This document shows positions 34,351 to 45,200 of a stretch of 64,000 bases of DNA, one piece after another. The notes below the pieces were generated by a model. It was not told the origin of the DNA. It searched no databases and saw only the letters and a program-made list of their open reading frames with translations. Positions within the stretch are counted from its first letter, which is position 1. Each line of letters begins with the position of its first letter. The stretch is from Allorhizobium paknamense. Its GTDB lineage: Bacteria > Pseudomonadota > Alphaproteobacteria > Rhizobiales > Rhizobiaceae. Made by a program: the position numbers and the translations under genes. The stretch is taken from NCBI RefSeq assembly GCF_030815125.1, contig NZ_JAUSWH010000014.1:62001-126000 (forward strand). The letters are read 5' to 3'.

Positions 34351-34453
34351 TAAAGCCCGTTGCGGCTTATCAGCCTCATGCAACGTGCTTTACGTTCTTG
34401 TTTTAACGCATGTCGTTATCGCAAAACCGCTGCACACTTTTGCGCGACAAGCT
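34351..34453 (+). repeat. Family FE bipalindromic element, second copy
   Basis: F (TAAAGCCCGTTGCGGC to CAACGTGCTTTA) and E (34408-34452) are in the same order, orientation and spacing as at 31620. It fills much of the gap between thiN and the LuxR gene. Confidence 0.87.
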
Positions 34454-34528
34454 TCAGGTTTCCCTGTGGCGGGGGCAGCCACCAGAAAACCGGGCAAGGC
34501 CATCTTGCAGTGGCAGGATCATCGCGTG

Positions 34529-35263
34529 TTAGTTGATCAGCCCCAGGCGGATCGCCAGCGCCACCATGTGCTGGCGGTTCTTGGCGTTCAGCTTGTCCTG
34601 CAACTCGTTCACATACCAGTCGACCGTATGATTGGAGATGTCCAGCATGCGGCTCATCTCGTTCGAGGTCATGCCGTCACCGAGATAGTTCAGGATCTCA
34701 AGCTCGCGGCGTGTCAGACGGGCATCCGCCTTGGGAAGCGTGGGCAGGGAGGCACCGGAAAGACCGACCATCGCCCAGAAGACGCATTTGGCAACACTGT
34801 CGAACAGCATGATCTCCAGCGGCGACAATTCCAGAGGCCGTCCACCGATACTCATATTGCCGAGCAGGCCGCCGCGTCCGTGGATGGGAAAGACATAACC
34901 GTCTTCCAGCCCGACGCGCTGGGCCTCAACCATCATGCGCTGCATGCGCTTGAAATGCGGATCTTCCTTGAAGGCCATCAGCGCATCGCTCCAGCGGAAA
35001 GGCAATTGCGCCTGCGCGAGATAGCGGATCGTCGGATCGATCAGCACGAACTTCTTCGCCACATAGACCTGCGGCCATTTTTCCGGCCAGCGCCCGGCCA
35101 GAACCAGCGACAGCGGATTCTGATCCGGCTTCGGCGTGCGCACAAGGCCATAGAAATCGACATTATAGGCGCTCAGCAGCTTTTCGAACTCCTGAACAAG
35201 CTCTTCCTGCGTTCGGCAGCCCTGCGAAACGATCATGAATTGCAATAAATGATTAACGCTCAC
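34529..35263 (-). CDS. expR: ExpR-like LuxR-family regulator with acyl-homoserine-lactone-type domain
   Basis: A 244-residue quorum-sensing-type regulator. The ligand domain keeps the residues conserved in AHL receptors: Trp63-xxx-Tyr67, Asp76-Pro77, Trp91 and Gly118. The C-terminal LuxR HTH (about 178-240) has TRRELEILNYLGDG, ISNHTVDWYV and KLNAKNR. No luxI is present in the window, so it may be a solo receptor. In S. meliloti expR lies next to ndvA, the same position as here, and controls exopolysaccharide and motility. The symbol therefore rests on synteny plus family, not on a sequence comparison. It is divergent from ndvA across 259 bp. Confidence 0.75.
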   Translation of the reverse strand: MSVNHLLQFMIVSQGCRTQEELVQEFEKLLSAYNVDFYGLVRTPKPDQNPLSLVLAGRWPEKWPQVYVAKKFVLIDPTIRYLAQAQLPFRWSDALMAFKEDPHFKRMQRMMVEAQRVGLEDGYVFPIHGRGGLLGNMSIGGRPLELSPLEIMLFDSVAKCVFWAMVGLSGASLPTLPKADARLTRRELEILNYLGDGMTSNEMSRMLDISNHTVDWYVNELQDKLNAKNRQHMVALAIRLGLIN

Positions 35264-35410
35264 ATTTCCCCCAATCGAAATCGGCTAATGAGCCAAAAAC
35301 TGCAAAAAATTAACGGGTCCCGTGCATCCACCTGGCATCGTTAATCTTATGCGTGCGTTAATGCTCCCATCCAAGATTTCGCACCCTATGTCACGGATAA
35401 AGAATGACCC

Positions 35411-35443
35411 TACGGAAAATTACGAGGGAAAACCCTCGCCGTA
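35411..35443 (+). promoter_or_regulatory. Nested hairpin upstream of ndvA
   Basis: CGAGGG-AAAA-CCCTCG (35423-35438) is enclosed by TACGG (35411-35415) and CCGTA (35439-35443) with a 7-base bulge on one side. It lies 80 bp before the ndvA GTG in the expR-ndvA gap, and no T-run follows. Confidence 0.35.
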
Positions 35444-35522
35444 TAGGCAGCGTTCAGGTTCGTCCCATTAAAATAGTGGGCAAATCGGTAAAATCACCGA
35501 AAAACATGGAGAGCTACAAAAA

Positions 35523-37274
35523 GTGTCCCTCTTCCAAATTTATTGGCGAGCCTTGCAATATCTTGGCGCCTATCGCCTGAAGGTCAGCATCGTCGTTGCC
35601 GCCAACATCATCCTGGCGGTGATCACGATTGCCGAGCCCATCCTGTTCGGCTGGATCATCGACGCCATTTCGGCCGGCAAGCCGGTGACCGACATTCTGC
35701 TCATGTGGGGCGGCTTCGGTATTTTCAACACCATCGCCTTCGTGCTGGTGGCGCGAGAGGCCGACAGGCTTGCCCATGGCCGCCGCGCCAGCCTGCTGAC
35801 GGAAGCCTTCGGGCGCATCATTTCCATGCCGCTCAGCTGGCATCACCAGCGGGGCACGTCGAACGCCCTGCATACCCTGCTGCGCGCCAGCGAGACCCTG
35901 TTCGGGCTCTGGCTGGAATTCATGCGCACGCATCTGGCCACCGCCGTGGCGCTCGGCCTTCTCATCCCCACCGCCTTTTCGATGGACGTGCGGCTGACCC
36001 TGGTGCTCCTCGTGCTCGGCCTGATCTATGTCGTCATCGGCAAGACCGTGATGAACAAGACGAAGGATGGCCAGGCTTCGGTGGAAACCCACTACCACAC
36101 CGTCTTTTCGCATGTCAGTGATTCGATCAGCAATGTTTCCGTCGTTCATAGCTACAACCGTATCGATGCGGAAACCAAAGCCCTGAAAAAATTCACCGGT
36201 GAATTGCTGGATGCACAATATCCCGTTCTCGACTGGTGGGCTATCGCAAGCGGGTTGAATCGTATTGCCTCCACTGCATCCATGCTGATCATTCTGGTCA
36301 TCGGCACGCTGCTGGTGCAGCAGGGTGAATTGCGCGTCGGCGACGTGATCGCCTTCATCGGCTTCGCCAACCTGCTGATCGCCCGTCTCGACCAGATGCG
36401 GCAGTTTTCCACGCAGATCTTCGAGGCCCGCGCCAAGCTTGAGGATTTCTACACGCTGGAAGATTCGGTTCAGGAGCGCGAAGAACCCAAGGGTGCACGC
36501 GATCTCGGCCAGGTGCGCGGCGATGTCGAATTCCGTCACGTCTCCTTCGATTTCGCCAATACCACCCAGGGCGTGAAGGACGTGAACTTCACGGTCAAGG
36601 CCGGACAGACCATCGCCATTGTCGGCCCGACGGGCGCTGGCAAGACGACGCTGGTCAACCTGCTCCAGCGGGTGCACGAGCCGCAGGCCGGCCAGATCCT
36701 GGTCGATGGCGTCGATGTAACGACCGTGACCCGGCAATCGCTGCGCAACTCGATTGCCACCGTCTTCCAGGATGCCGGGCTGCTGAACCGCTCGATTGCC
36801 GACAATATCCGCCTGGGCCGGGAAAACGCCTCGGATGACGATGTGGCGGAAGCCGCCGCCGCCGCTGCCGCGACCGACTTCATCGAAAGCCGTCTCAACG
36901 GTTTTGAAACCCAGGTGGGCGAGCGCGGCAACCGGCTTTCCGGCGGCGAGCGTCAGCGAATCGCCATTGCCCGCGCCATCCTCAAGGATGCGCCGATCCT
37001 GGTGCTGGACGAAGCGACCAGTGCTCTGGACGTGGAAACGGAAGCGCGGGTGAAAAATGCCATCGACCGGCTGCGCCGCGATCGCACCACCTTCATTATC
37101 GCCCACCGGCTGTCGACGGTGCGGGAGGCGGATATGGTGCTGTTCCTCGACCATGGCCGCATCATCGAAATGGGCAGCTATGACGAGTTGAGCGCCAAGG
37201 GTGGCCGTTTTGCAGCCCTCCTGCAGACGAGCGGCCTGCTCAAGGAAGATGAGAAGATCGCCATCCGCGCCTGA
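35523..37274 (+). CDS. ndvA: Cyclic beta-1,2-glucan exporter NdvA/ChvA
   Basis: A 583-residue half-size ABC exporter with an N-terminal membrane domain (six predicted segments within about 20-300) and an ATPase domain. Walker A is GPTGAGKTT (368-376), the signature LSGGERQRIAIARA, Walker B ILVLDEATSALD, and IAHRLSTVREAD the H-loop. As a dimer it exports cyclic beta-1,2-glucan to the periplasm, needed for osmotic adaptation and plant attachment or infection. The start is GTG with GGAG about 12 bases upstream, and the N-terminal LFQIYWRALQYLGAY matches the family. The synthase ndvB is 1.9 kb downstream. Confidence 0.96.
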   Translation: MSLFQIYWRALQYLGAYRLKVSIVVAANIILAVITIAEPILFGWIIDAISAGKPVTDILLMWGGFGIFNTIAFVLVAREADRLAHGRRASLLTEAFGRIISMPLSWHHQRGTSNALHTLLRASETLFGLWLEFMRTHLATAVALGLLIPTAFSMDVRLTLVLLVLGLIYVVIGKTVMNKTKDGQASVETHYHTVFSHVSDSISNVSVVHSYNRIDAETKALKKFTGELLDAQYPVLDWWAIASGLNRIASTASMLIILVIGTLLVQQGELRVGDVIAFIGFANLLIARLDQMRQFSTQIFEARAKLEDFYTLEDSVQEREEPKGARDLGQVRGDVEFRHVSFDFANTTQGVKDVNFTVKAGQTIAIVGPTGAGKTTLVNLLQRVHEPQAGQILVDGVDVTTVTRQSLRNSIATVFQDAGLLNRSIADNIRLGRENASDDDVAEAAAAAAATDFIESRLNGFETQVGERGNRLSGGERQRIAIARAILKDAPILVLDEATSALDVETEARVKNAIDRLRRDRTTFIIAHRLSTVREADMVLFLDHGRIIEMGSYDELSAKGGRFAALLQTSGLLKEDEKIAIRA

Positions 37275-37339
37275 TCCCGCGGTGAAACCATCTCGGTATT
37301 TCACGGAAATACTGAAACGCTTTCATTCTTTGTTTTTAC

Positions 37340-37385
37340 GCATTTCCGGACGGAAAACCGGTTTCCACTTTTCTAGGGACAACGC
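37340..37385. repeat. Family A palindromic repeat
   Basis: GCATTTCCGGACGG, AAAACCGGTTT, CCACTTTTCTAGGGACAACGC. It lies between the convergent ndvA and M20 genes, 65 bp after the ndvA stop. Confidence 0.85.
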
Positions 37386-37432
37386 TTTAGGGGCGAGGGG
37401 GTCCGTTGCCATTGGCGGCGGGCCCTCTTTTA

Positions 37433-37533
37433 CTGCATGATTCCTTAAATCGGAATCGATTTAAGGCGAAAATCATGCAGCAGATTTAAAGCATTACAGC
37501 GCCGTGCGTTTTATCAAACGCACGGCGCTGTAA
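37433..37533 (+). repeat. Family CD bipalindromic element, second copy
   Basis: C spans 37433-37480. D is a perfect hairpin: arms TTACAGCGCCGTGCGTTT (37494-37511) and AAACGCACGGCGCTGTAA (37516-37533) with a TATC loop. It ends 2 bp before the stop codon of the convergent M20 gene and could terminate either gene. Confidence 0.9.
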
Positions 37534-37535
37534 TG

Positions 37536-38699
37536 TCACGCCTTCTTCAGGAAATCTTCCGCCAGTTCCACCCAGAAGCTGACGCCGAGGGGGATGATCT
37601 CGTCGTTGAAATCATAGCGCGGATGATGGAGCGGCGGATCGTTCTCGGTCTTTGCCGTTCCAAGCAGGAAAAAGGTGCCGGGGCGCTCCTGCAGCATGAA
37701 GGAGAAATCCTCGCTGCCCATGATCGGACGCTCCATATCGCGCACCTTGTCCTCCCCGGCAAAGCGGCGTGCCAGGTTGCGCACATAATCGGTCTCGGCC
37801 TTGTGATTGATCGTCGGCGCATAGCCGCGCTCGTAATCGATCTCGACACTGAGCCCATAGCTTGCCGCCTGCCCTTCCACGACGGCGCGGATACGCCTTT
37901 CCAGCTCGTCACGCACCTCCGGCGTCAGCGCCCGCACGGTCACGGCCATTTCCGCCTTTTCCGGAATGACATTGCTGGCAACGCCGGCGTTGAAAGCGCC
38001 GACGGTGATGACGGCGGATTCGAGCGGATGGATATTGCGGGCAACGATGCTTTGCAGGGCAAGAACGATGCTTGCTCCGGCCAGAATCGGATCGGCGGCA
38101 GCCTGCGGCTCGGCACCGTGACCGCCGCGCCCGATGACGGTGATCTTGCACTCATCGGCAGAGGCCATCATCGGCCCTTCGCGGAAGACGAAGTGGCCGA
38201 AGGGAATGGAGGGGTCGTTGTGCAGGCCGAAGACGGCATCGCAGGGGAAGCGTTCGAACAGCCCGTCCTTGATCATCAGGTGGGCGCCCGCGTAATTTTC
38301 CTCCGCAGGCTGGAAGATCAGGTGGATCGTCCCGTCGAAATTACGCCGCTCTGCCAGGATTTTTGCAGCACCCATCAGCATGGCGGTATGGCCGTCATGG
38401 CCACAGGCATGCATGAGGCCGGGATGCAGGCTCTGATAGTCGACGCCGGATTGCTCGTGGATCGGCAGGGCATCGAAATCGGCACGAAGCCCGATGGCGC
38501 GGCTGGAGTTTCCATTTCTGAGAGTTGCCACGAGACCGGTGGTGGCAAGGCCGCGGGTCACCTCATATCCCATCTCCACCAGCCTGGAGGCGACGAAATC
38601 GGATGTCTTGACCTCCGAAAGCCCAAGCTCCGGGTGCTGATGCAGATAGTGCCTGTAGGCAACGACGTCAGGCATGATGTTCGGCTGGTGGATGGACAT
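37536..38699 (-). CDS. M20 amidohydrolase (hippurate hydrolase/N-acyl-amino-acid deacylase type)
   Basis: A 387-residue cytoplasmic metal-dependent amidohydrolase of the M20D group (HipO, AbgA/B, IAA-amino-acid hydrolases). Metal-binding motifs: HACGHDGHTAML, QPAEEN (catalytic Glu), and GLHNDP, with HHPRYDFND at the C terminus. LRADFDALPI is typical. The ATG at 38699 has AAGGA upstream. Substrates in this family are N-acylated or benzoylated amino acids and cannot be narrowed further. It lies between ndvA and ndvB on the opposite strand. Confidence 0.9.
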   Translation of the reverse strand: MSIHQPNIMPDVVAYRHYLHQHPELGLSEVKTSDFVASRLVEMGYEVTRGLATTGLVATLRNGNSSRAIGLRADFDALPIHEQSGVDYQSLHPGLMHACGHDGHTAMLMGAAKILAERRNFDGTIHLIFQPAEENYAGAHLMIKDGLFERFPCDAVFGLHNDPSIPFGHFVFREGPMMASADECKITVIGRGGHGAEPQAAADPILAGASIVLALQSIVARNIHPLESAVITVGAFNAGVASNVIPEKAEMAVTVRALTPEVRDELERRIRAVVEGQAASYGLSVEIDYERGYAPTINHKAETDYVRNLARRFAGEDKVRDMERPIMGSEDFSFMLQERPGTFFLLGTAKTENDPPLHHPRYDFNDEIIPLGVSFWVELAEDFLKKA

Positions 38700-39208
38700 G
38701 GAAAAAGCGATCCTTGGGAGGGAAAGGGGCGGCCGCAAAGGCAGACAAGTCTGGCATTTGTTCAGCTTGGGTTCAAGCTCGGCAGGGCAATGTGCCGCCC
38801 TTGAACTCCAAAGGACCCGCCTGCTCCATGGTGAATGAAGCCTTAACGGTTTTCTGCAACAAGGATGGCATGCACGCTACGATGACAGGTTTTCGCCGCT
38901 TGGCTACAGGATTGTCCTTCCCCCTGCACGGGCTTGATTCCGGCCCGCTTTGCCGGAGGCTGGCCGCAAAAGGGCTGATTCGCCTCGGCAAGCCGGATGG
39001 TCATCTTGAAAAGCCCTGCGGAAAGGCCAGTATTACTGATCGACCGTCGCAAGCCCTGCCAAACGCCCCGCCCATCATGCGGCGCGGTCAGACGATGACC
39101 CGCCAAAATTTTTCTGTTCGGAGCCGGAAAGCGACATGACCGAGTTTTGACACCACGTTTCGCTCCGACCCACTCCATTCACTCCCGCTGGTAACAGATA
39201 CGAGAGCC
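38700..39208. other. 509-bp gap upstream of ndvB, no convincing gene
   Basis: The gap holds the divergent upstream regions of the M20 gene and ndvB. An open frame (38714-39139, plus) exists, but it has no family resemblance, odd composition and no ribosome site. No palindromic repeat of families A-F is present, which is unusual for a gap of this length in this window. Confidence 0.6.
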
Positions 39209-42200
39209 ATGTCTTCAACCATTACGCCCACTGCCGCGCCCAAAGACGCCGAGAGCAAGATCCTCGATTACAACGATTCGATCCGCGCTCCCTATCTCAC
39301 AATCGATGAATTGCGGGACAAGGCAAGGACGCTGGCCACCGAACCGCTGAAGGAATTGCCGGGCTATTCCGCCTTCGATTTCATCGCCCGCCACAAGGAA
39401 AACGAACGCGAGATCCTTCGCGTTTACCGCACCGTGGCCGTGGATGTGGAAGCAGGCGCGACAATTACGCCCGCTGCCGAATGGCTGCTCGACAACCACT
39501 ACATCATCGAGGAAGCGATCCAGGAAGTTCGCCGCGACTTCCCGCGCAAATTCTATAACCAGCTGCCGATGATCAGGTTCAACGGCGTGGAAATCCCGCG
39601 CGTGCTGGCGCTGGCCTGGACCTATGTGGCCCATACCCACAGCACCGTGACCCGGGAAACCCTGACGGCGCTGGCCGAGGGCTACCAGTCGGTGCAATCG
39701 CTGGAAATCGGCGAGTTGTGGGCCTTGCCTTCCATGGTGCGCTTCGTGCTGGTGGAAAATCTCCGCCGCATCTCCACCCGTGTCGAGCGGTCACGCCAGA
39801 TGCGCCGCAAGGCCAACGAGGCGGCGGATGAGGTGATTCGCCTGAATGACGAGACCGCCTGCGCCAGCTACCTGAAGACGCTGGAGCCGGTCGCCTCCGA
39901 CAATACCTTCGCCACGCAGTTCCTCTATCGCCTGCGCAATGGCTCGCAGACCTCCGCCATGGCGATCGAATGGCTGGAAAAGCATCTGGAAGCGGCTGGC
40001 CGCACGCCCGAAGAGGCGATGACCGCCGAGCATAACCGGCTGTCTTCCGGCAATGTCAGCATGGGCAGCATCATCAAGGGGCTGCGCACCATCGACGACA
40101 CCGAATGGTCGGTGTGGGTCGAAGAAGTCAGCCATGTCGACAAGATCCTGCGCAATCACAGCGACTATGAGGCGCTGGATTTCGGCTCGCGCAACAGCTA
40201 CCGCACCACCATCGAAAAGCTCGCCCGCCGCTCCGACAAGACGGAGCTGCAGATTGCCCAGGCCGCCATCGACCTGTCGCAGCAGGCGGCAGCAGCCTCC
40301 GGCGAAGGCGGGCTCGATGCGCCCTCCAATGTCGGCTCCTTCCTGGTGGGGGACCAGCGCGAAGTGCTGGAAAAGGCCATCGGCTACAATGTGCCTTTCC
40401 ATGTGTCGTTCACCCGCGCCTTCAAGCGGCTGCACTGGCTGGCCATTGCCGCGCCGGTGCTGGCGCTGACGGCGCTGGCGCTGCTGATCATCGCAGGTTA
40501 CCTCGGCAATGCCGGTCTTTCGGTGCCGGTCATCATTCTTCTGGTGCTGCTGTTTGCGCTTCCGGCCTCGGAAGGCGCCACGGGCCTGTTCAACACGCTT
40601 GTCACCTTCATCATGAAACCCGCCCGTCTGGTGGGCTACGAGTTCAAGGAAGGCATTCCAGAGGACGCGCGCACGCTGGTGGCGGTGCCCTGCCTGATTT
40701 CCAAGCGTGACCATGTGGACGAACTGGTCCGCAATCTCGAAGTCCATTATCTCACCAATCCGCGCGGCGAGGTCTATTTCTCGCTGCTCAGCGACTGGCC
40801 CGACAGCAAGGTCGAAGAGACCGAAGCCGATATCGAGGTGCTGGACTATGCCAAGCGCGAGATTGCCGCGCTGAACGCCCGCTACAATGACGACGGCAAG
40901 ACGCGCTTCTACCTTCTGCACCGCCGCCGCCTCTACAATCCCCAGGAAGACTGCTGGATGGGCTGGGAGCGCAAGCGCGGCAAGCTGCATGAGCTGAACC
41001 TGCTCTTGCGCGGCGACAAGGACACCTCCTATCTGCCGGGCGCCAATATGGTGCCGGAGGGCGTGCAATATGTGATGACGCTGGATGCCGATACGCGCCT
41101 GATGCGCGATGCGGTGACCAAGCTGGTCGGCAAGCTCTACCATCCGATCAACCGTCCGGTGCATGATGAAAAGACGGGCCGCGTCATCAGCGGTTACGGC
41201 ATTCTGCAGCCGCGTGTGACGCCGTCGCTGACCACGGGCAAGGATGCCTCTGTCTTCCAGCGCGTCTTCTCGATCAATCGCGGTCTCGATCCTTACGTCT
41301 TCACCGTCTCCGACGTCTATCAGGACATTACCGGCGAAGGCACCTTCACCGGCAAGGGCCTCTATCACGTCGATGCCTTCGAACGCGCCATCAAGGGCCG
41401 GATCGATGAAAACACCATTCTCAGCCACGACCTCCTCGAAGGCTCCTTCGCCCGCTGCGCGCTGGTGACGGATGTGGAACTGGTGGAGGATTTCCCCACC
41501 CGTTACGAGGTGGAAATCTCGCGCCAGCATCGCTGGGCACGGGGCGACTGGCAGCTCCTGCCCTATATCTTCGATCCGAGCCGGGGCATTACCGCCCTTG
41601 GCCGCTGGAAGATGGTCGATAACCTGCGCCGGTCGCTGACCCCTATCGCCTGGTTCGGCGCGTCCGTCATCGGCTGGTTCGTCATGGACCCGATGACCCT
41701 GCTGATCTGGCAATTGCTGCTGATCTTCAGCCTGTTCGTCGCGCCCACCATTTCGCTGATCAATGCGCTGGTGCCGCGCCAGACCGATATCGTGCCGGCA
41801 GCCCATTTCCAGTCGCTGTGGAACGATGCCAAGGGCGCCAATGCCCAGGTGGCGCTGCGGATCGTCTTCATTGCCGACATGGCCTGCATGATGGCCGATG
41901 CCATCATCCGCTCGGCCTACCGCCTGACCGTCAGCCGCAAATTCCTGCTGGAATGGCGCACCGCCGCCTCCATCCAGTCGGTGGCGCAGGGCAGCATCCT
42001 GACCTATTACAAGACCATGCGCTATGCGCCGGCCCTGGCGATTGTCGCCTTTGCGCTGGCCTTTTCGATTGCCGGCTACGGCGCGCTCATCGCCCTGCCC
42101 TTCACGCTGATGTGGGTGCTGTCGCCGGTGATCGCCTGGTATGTCAGCCAGTCGGCGGAAACCGAAGACCGCCTGTTCGTGCCGGAAGAAACCGTGCAGG

Positions 42201-45200
42201 AACTGCGTCTCATCGCCCGCCGCACATGGCGTTATTACGAGACCTTCGCCAATGCCGGGGAACATTTCCTGCCGCCGGACAATTTCCAGGAAACGCCGGA
42301 ACCGGTCGTGGCGCGGCGCACCTCGCCCACCAATATCGGCGTCTATCTGCTGTCCATCGTCTCGGGCCGCCATTTCGGCTGGCTGAGCTTCGAACAGACG
42401 CTGGAAAAGCTGGAACAGACCATCGGCACCGTCGAGAAGATGGACAAGTTCCGGGGCCATATCTACAACTGGTACCACACCGACACGCTGAAGCCGCTCG
42501 GCAACCGCTATATCTCGGCGGTGGACAGCGGCAACCTCGCCGGTCACCTGATCGCCGTGTCATCTGCCTGCCGCCATTGGGCGGAAGCGCCCTCGGCGCA
42601 TCTTCAGGGCAATCTGGACGGCATCGGCGATGTCGGCGCCATCCTGATGGAAACTCTGAAGGAACTGCCGGACGACCGCAAGATGGTACGGCCGTTGCGC
42701 CGCCGCCTGCATGAGCGCATCGTCGGCTTCAACAACGCTCTGGCTGCGGTCAAGCGCGAGCACGAATTCGCAACCATCCGCGTCATCAACCTGGCGGTTC
42801 TCGCCCGCGACGTGCTGAAGCTCGCGCAGAACCTGCATCACGAGGTGCGTTCCGACAAGACCACGGAAATCACCCGCTGGTCGGAATCGCTGGTGGCCGT
42901 CTGCGAAGCCCATATCGCCGATGCATCCTTCGACCTCTCCAATATCGAGCCGCTGCGCCAGCGTCTGGCGAGCCTGCGCGACCGCGCCCGCAATCTCGCC
43001 TTCTCGATGGATTTCGCCTTCCTGTTCCGCAAGGAGCGGCGTCTGCTGTCCATCGGCTACCGTGTTGAAACGATGGAGCTGGACGAGGCCTGCTACGACC
43101 TTCTGGCATCGGAAGCCCGCCTCACCTCGCTGTTTGCCATTGCCAAGGGCGACCTGCCCACCGAGCACTGGTACAAGCTGGGCCGTCAGGTGGTGCCGAT
43201 CGGCTCCAAGGCCGCGCTCGTCTCCTGGTCGGGCTCGATGTTCGAATATCTCATGCCGCCACTGGTCATGCAGGAACGTCATGGCGGCATCCTGAACCAG
43301 ACGAACAATCTGATCGTCAAGGAACAGATGAACCACGGCAAGCGGCTGAACATCCCCTGGGGGATCTCGGAAGCGGCCTTCAACGCTCGCGACCATGCGC
43401 TGGCCTATCAGTACACCAATTTCGGTGTGCCGACGCTGGGCCTGAAGCGCGGCCTCGGCCAGAACGCGGTCATCGCCCCTTACGCATCGATCCTCGCCAG
43501 CCAGTACGATCCGAAGGCGGCGGCGGAAAACCTGCGCAAGCTCAGGGCGCTCGGCGCGCTTGGCCAGTACGGTTTTCATGATGCGGTGGACTTCACCCCC
43601 ACCCGCGTGCCGAAGGGCAAGCCCTGCGCGGTGGTCTACAACTACTATGCCCACCACCACGGCATGTCGATCGCGGCCATCGCCAACGTCACCTTCAACG
43701 GCCTGCTGCGGGAACTCTTCCATGCCGATCCGGTGATCGAAGCCGCCGAACTGCTGCTGCAGGAAAAGGCGCCGCGCGAAATTCCGGTGATGAGCGGCAA
43801 ATACGAGCCGCAGACCCCCGGCAAGGGCCAGGCCGACCTGATGCGTCCGGAAGTGCGCACCATCACCGATCCGCTCTCCAAGGATCGCGAACTGGTGCTG
43901 CTCTCCAACGGCCATTACTCGGTGATGCTCACCGCCACGGGCTCCGGCTTTTCGCGCTGGAATGGCCTTGCCGTCTCGCGCTGGAAGGCGGACCCGACGG
44001 AAGACCGCGCCGGTACCTTCATCTTCCTGCGCGATACGGCGTCAGGCGAATGGTGGTCCACCACCGCCACGCCGCGCCGGGCCGCGGAGGAAAAGACCCG
44101 CGTCGTCTTCACCGACGACAAGGCCGAATTCTCCAAGACCGTGGGCGACATCACCTCCACCGTCGAATGCGTCGTCGGCACCGAGCATGATGCCGAAGGC
44201 CGCCGCGTGACGCTGCTGAACACTGGCACGGAAGACCGCTTCATCGAAGTGACCTCCTATATGGAACCGGTGCTCTCCAGCGACGACAACGACAATGCCC
44301 ATCCGGCCTTCTCGCGCATGTTCGTGAAGACCGAGCTTGGCCGTCGCGGCGATGTGATCCGCGTCGAGCGCAACAAGCGGTCGCCGGGCGATCCGAATGT
44401 CTGCGTCGCCCATCTCGTGTCGGATGATTCCGGCTCGGGCCGCGCCACGGAATTCGAGACCGACCGCTACCGCTTCATCGGCCGTGGCCGCACGCTGGCC
44501 ACTGCCGCCGCCTTCGATCCGGGGGCAACACTCTCCGGCACCGATGGCTTCACGCTGGACCCGATCGTGTCGCTGCGCCGCGTCGTGCGCGTTCCGGCGG
44601 GCAAGAAGGTCAGCCTCGTCTACTGGACGATTGCCGCACCGAGCCGTCAGGAAGTCGATGCCGCCATCGAGCAGTATCGCCACGCCGAGGCCTTCAACCA
44701 GGAAATGCTGCATGCCTGGACCAGAACCCAGGTGGAGATGCGCCATATCGGCATCACCTCGCAGCAGGCTGCCGCCTTCCAGCATCTGGGCCGCTATCTC
44801 GTCTATCCGGACATGCATCTGCGCGCCGATCCGGAAACCGTCCGCGCCGGTCTTGCCTCGCAATCGGCGCTGTGGCCCAACGCGATCTCGGGCGATTACC
44901 CGATGTTTGCGCTGCGCATCAACGACGAGATGGACACAGAAGTCGTCAAGGAGGCGCTGTCTGCCCAGGACTACCTGCAACGCCATGGCGTCGTGGCCGA
45001 TCTCGTCATTCTCAACGAGCGGGCCGAATCCTACGCGCAGGACATGCAGCATGCGCTGGAACAGCTGGCCGAAGGGCTGAAGCACAAGCAGGCCGAAAAC
45101 GGCATGCAGCATGTCTTCACCGTTCGCCGTGACCTGATGGACGATAGCGGCTGGAATGCCGTTCTCGCTGCCGCCCGCGTGGTGCTCCATGCCCGCAACG

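Noticed and set aside
32236-35248. Long plus-strand frames opposite uup, thiN and the LuxR gene
   Set aside because: All three opposite genes have clear motifs; these frames are His/Gln/Arg-rich shadows.
38714-39139. Possible 141-codon gene before ndvB
   Set aside because: No recognisable family, no ribosome site, unusual residue mix; treated as an untranslated gap.
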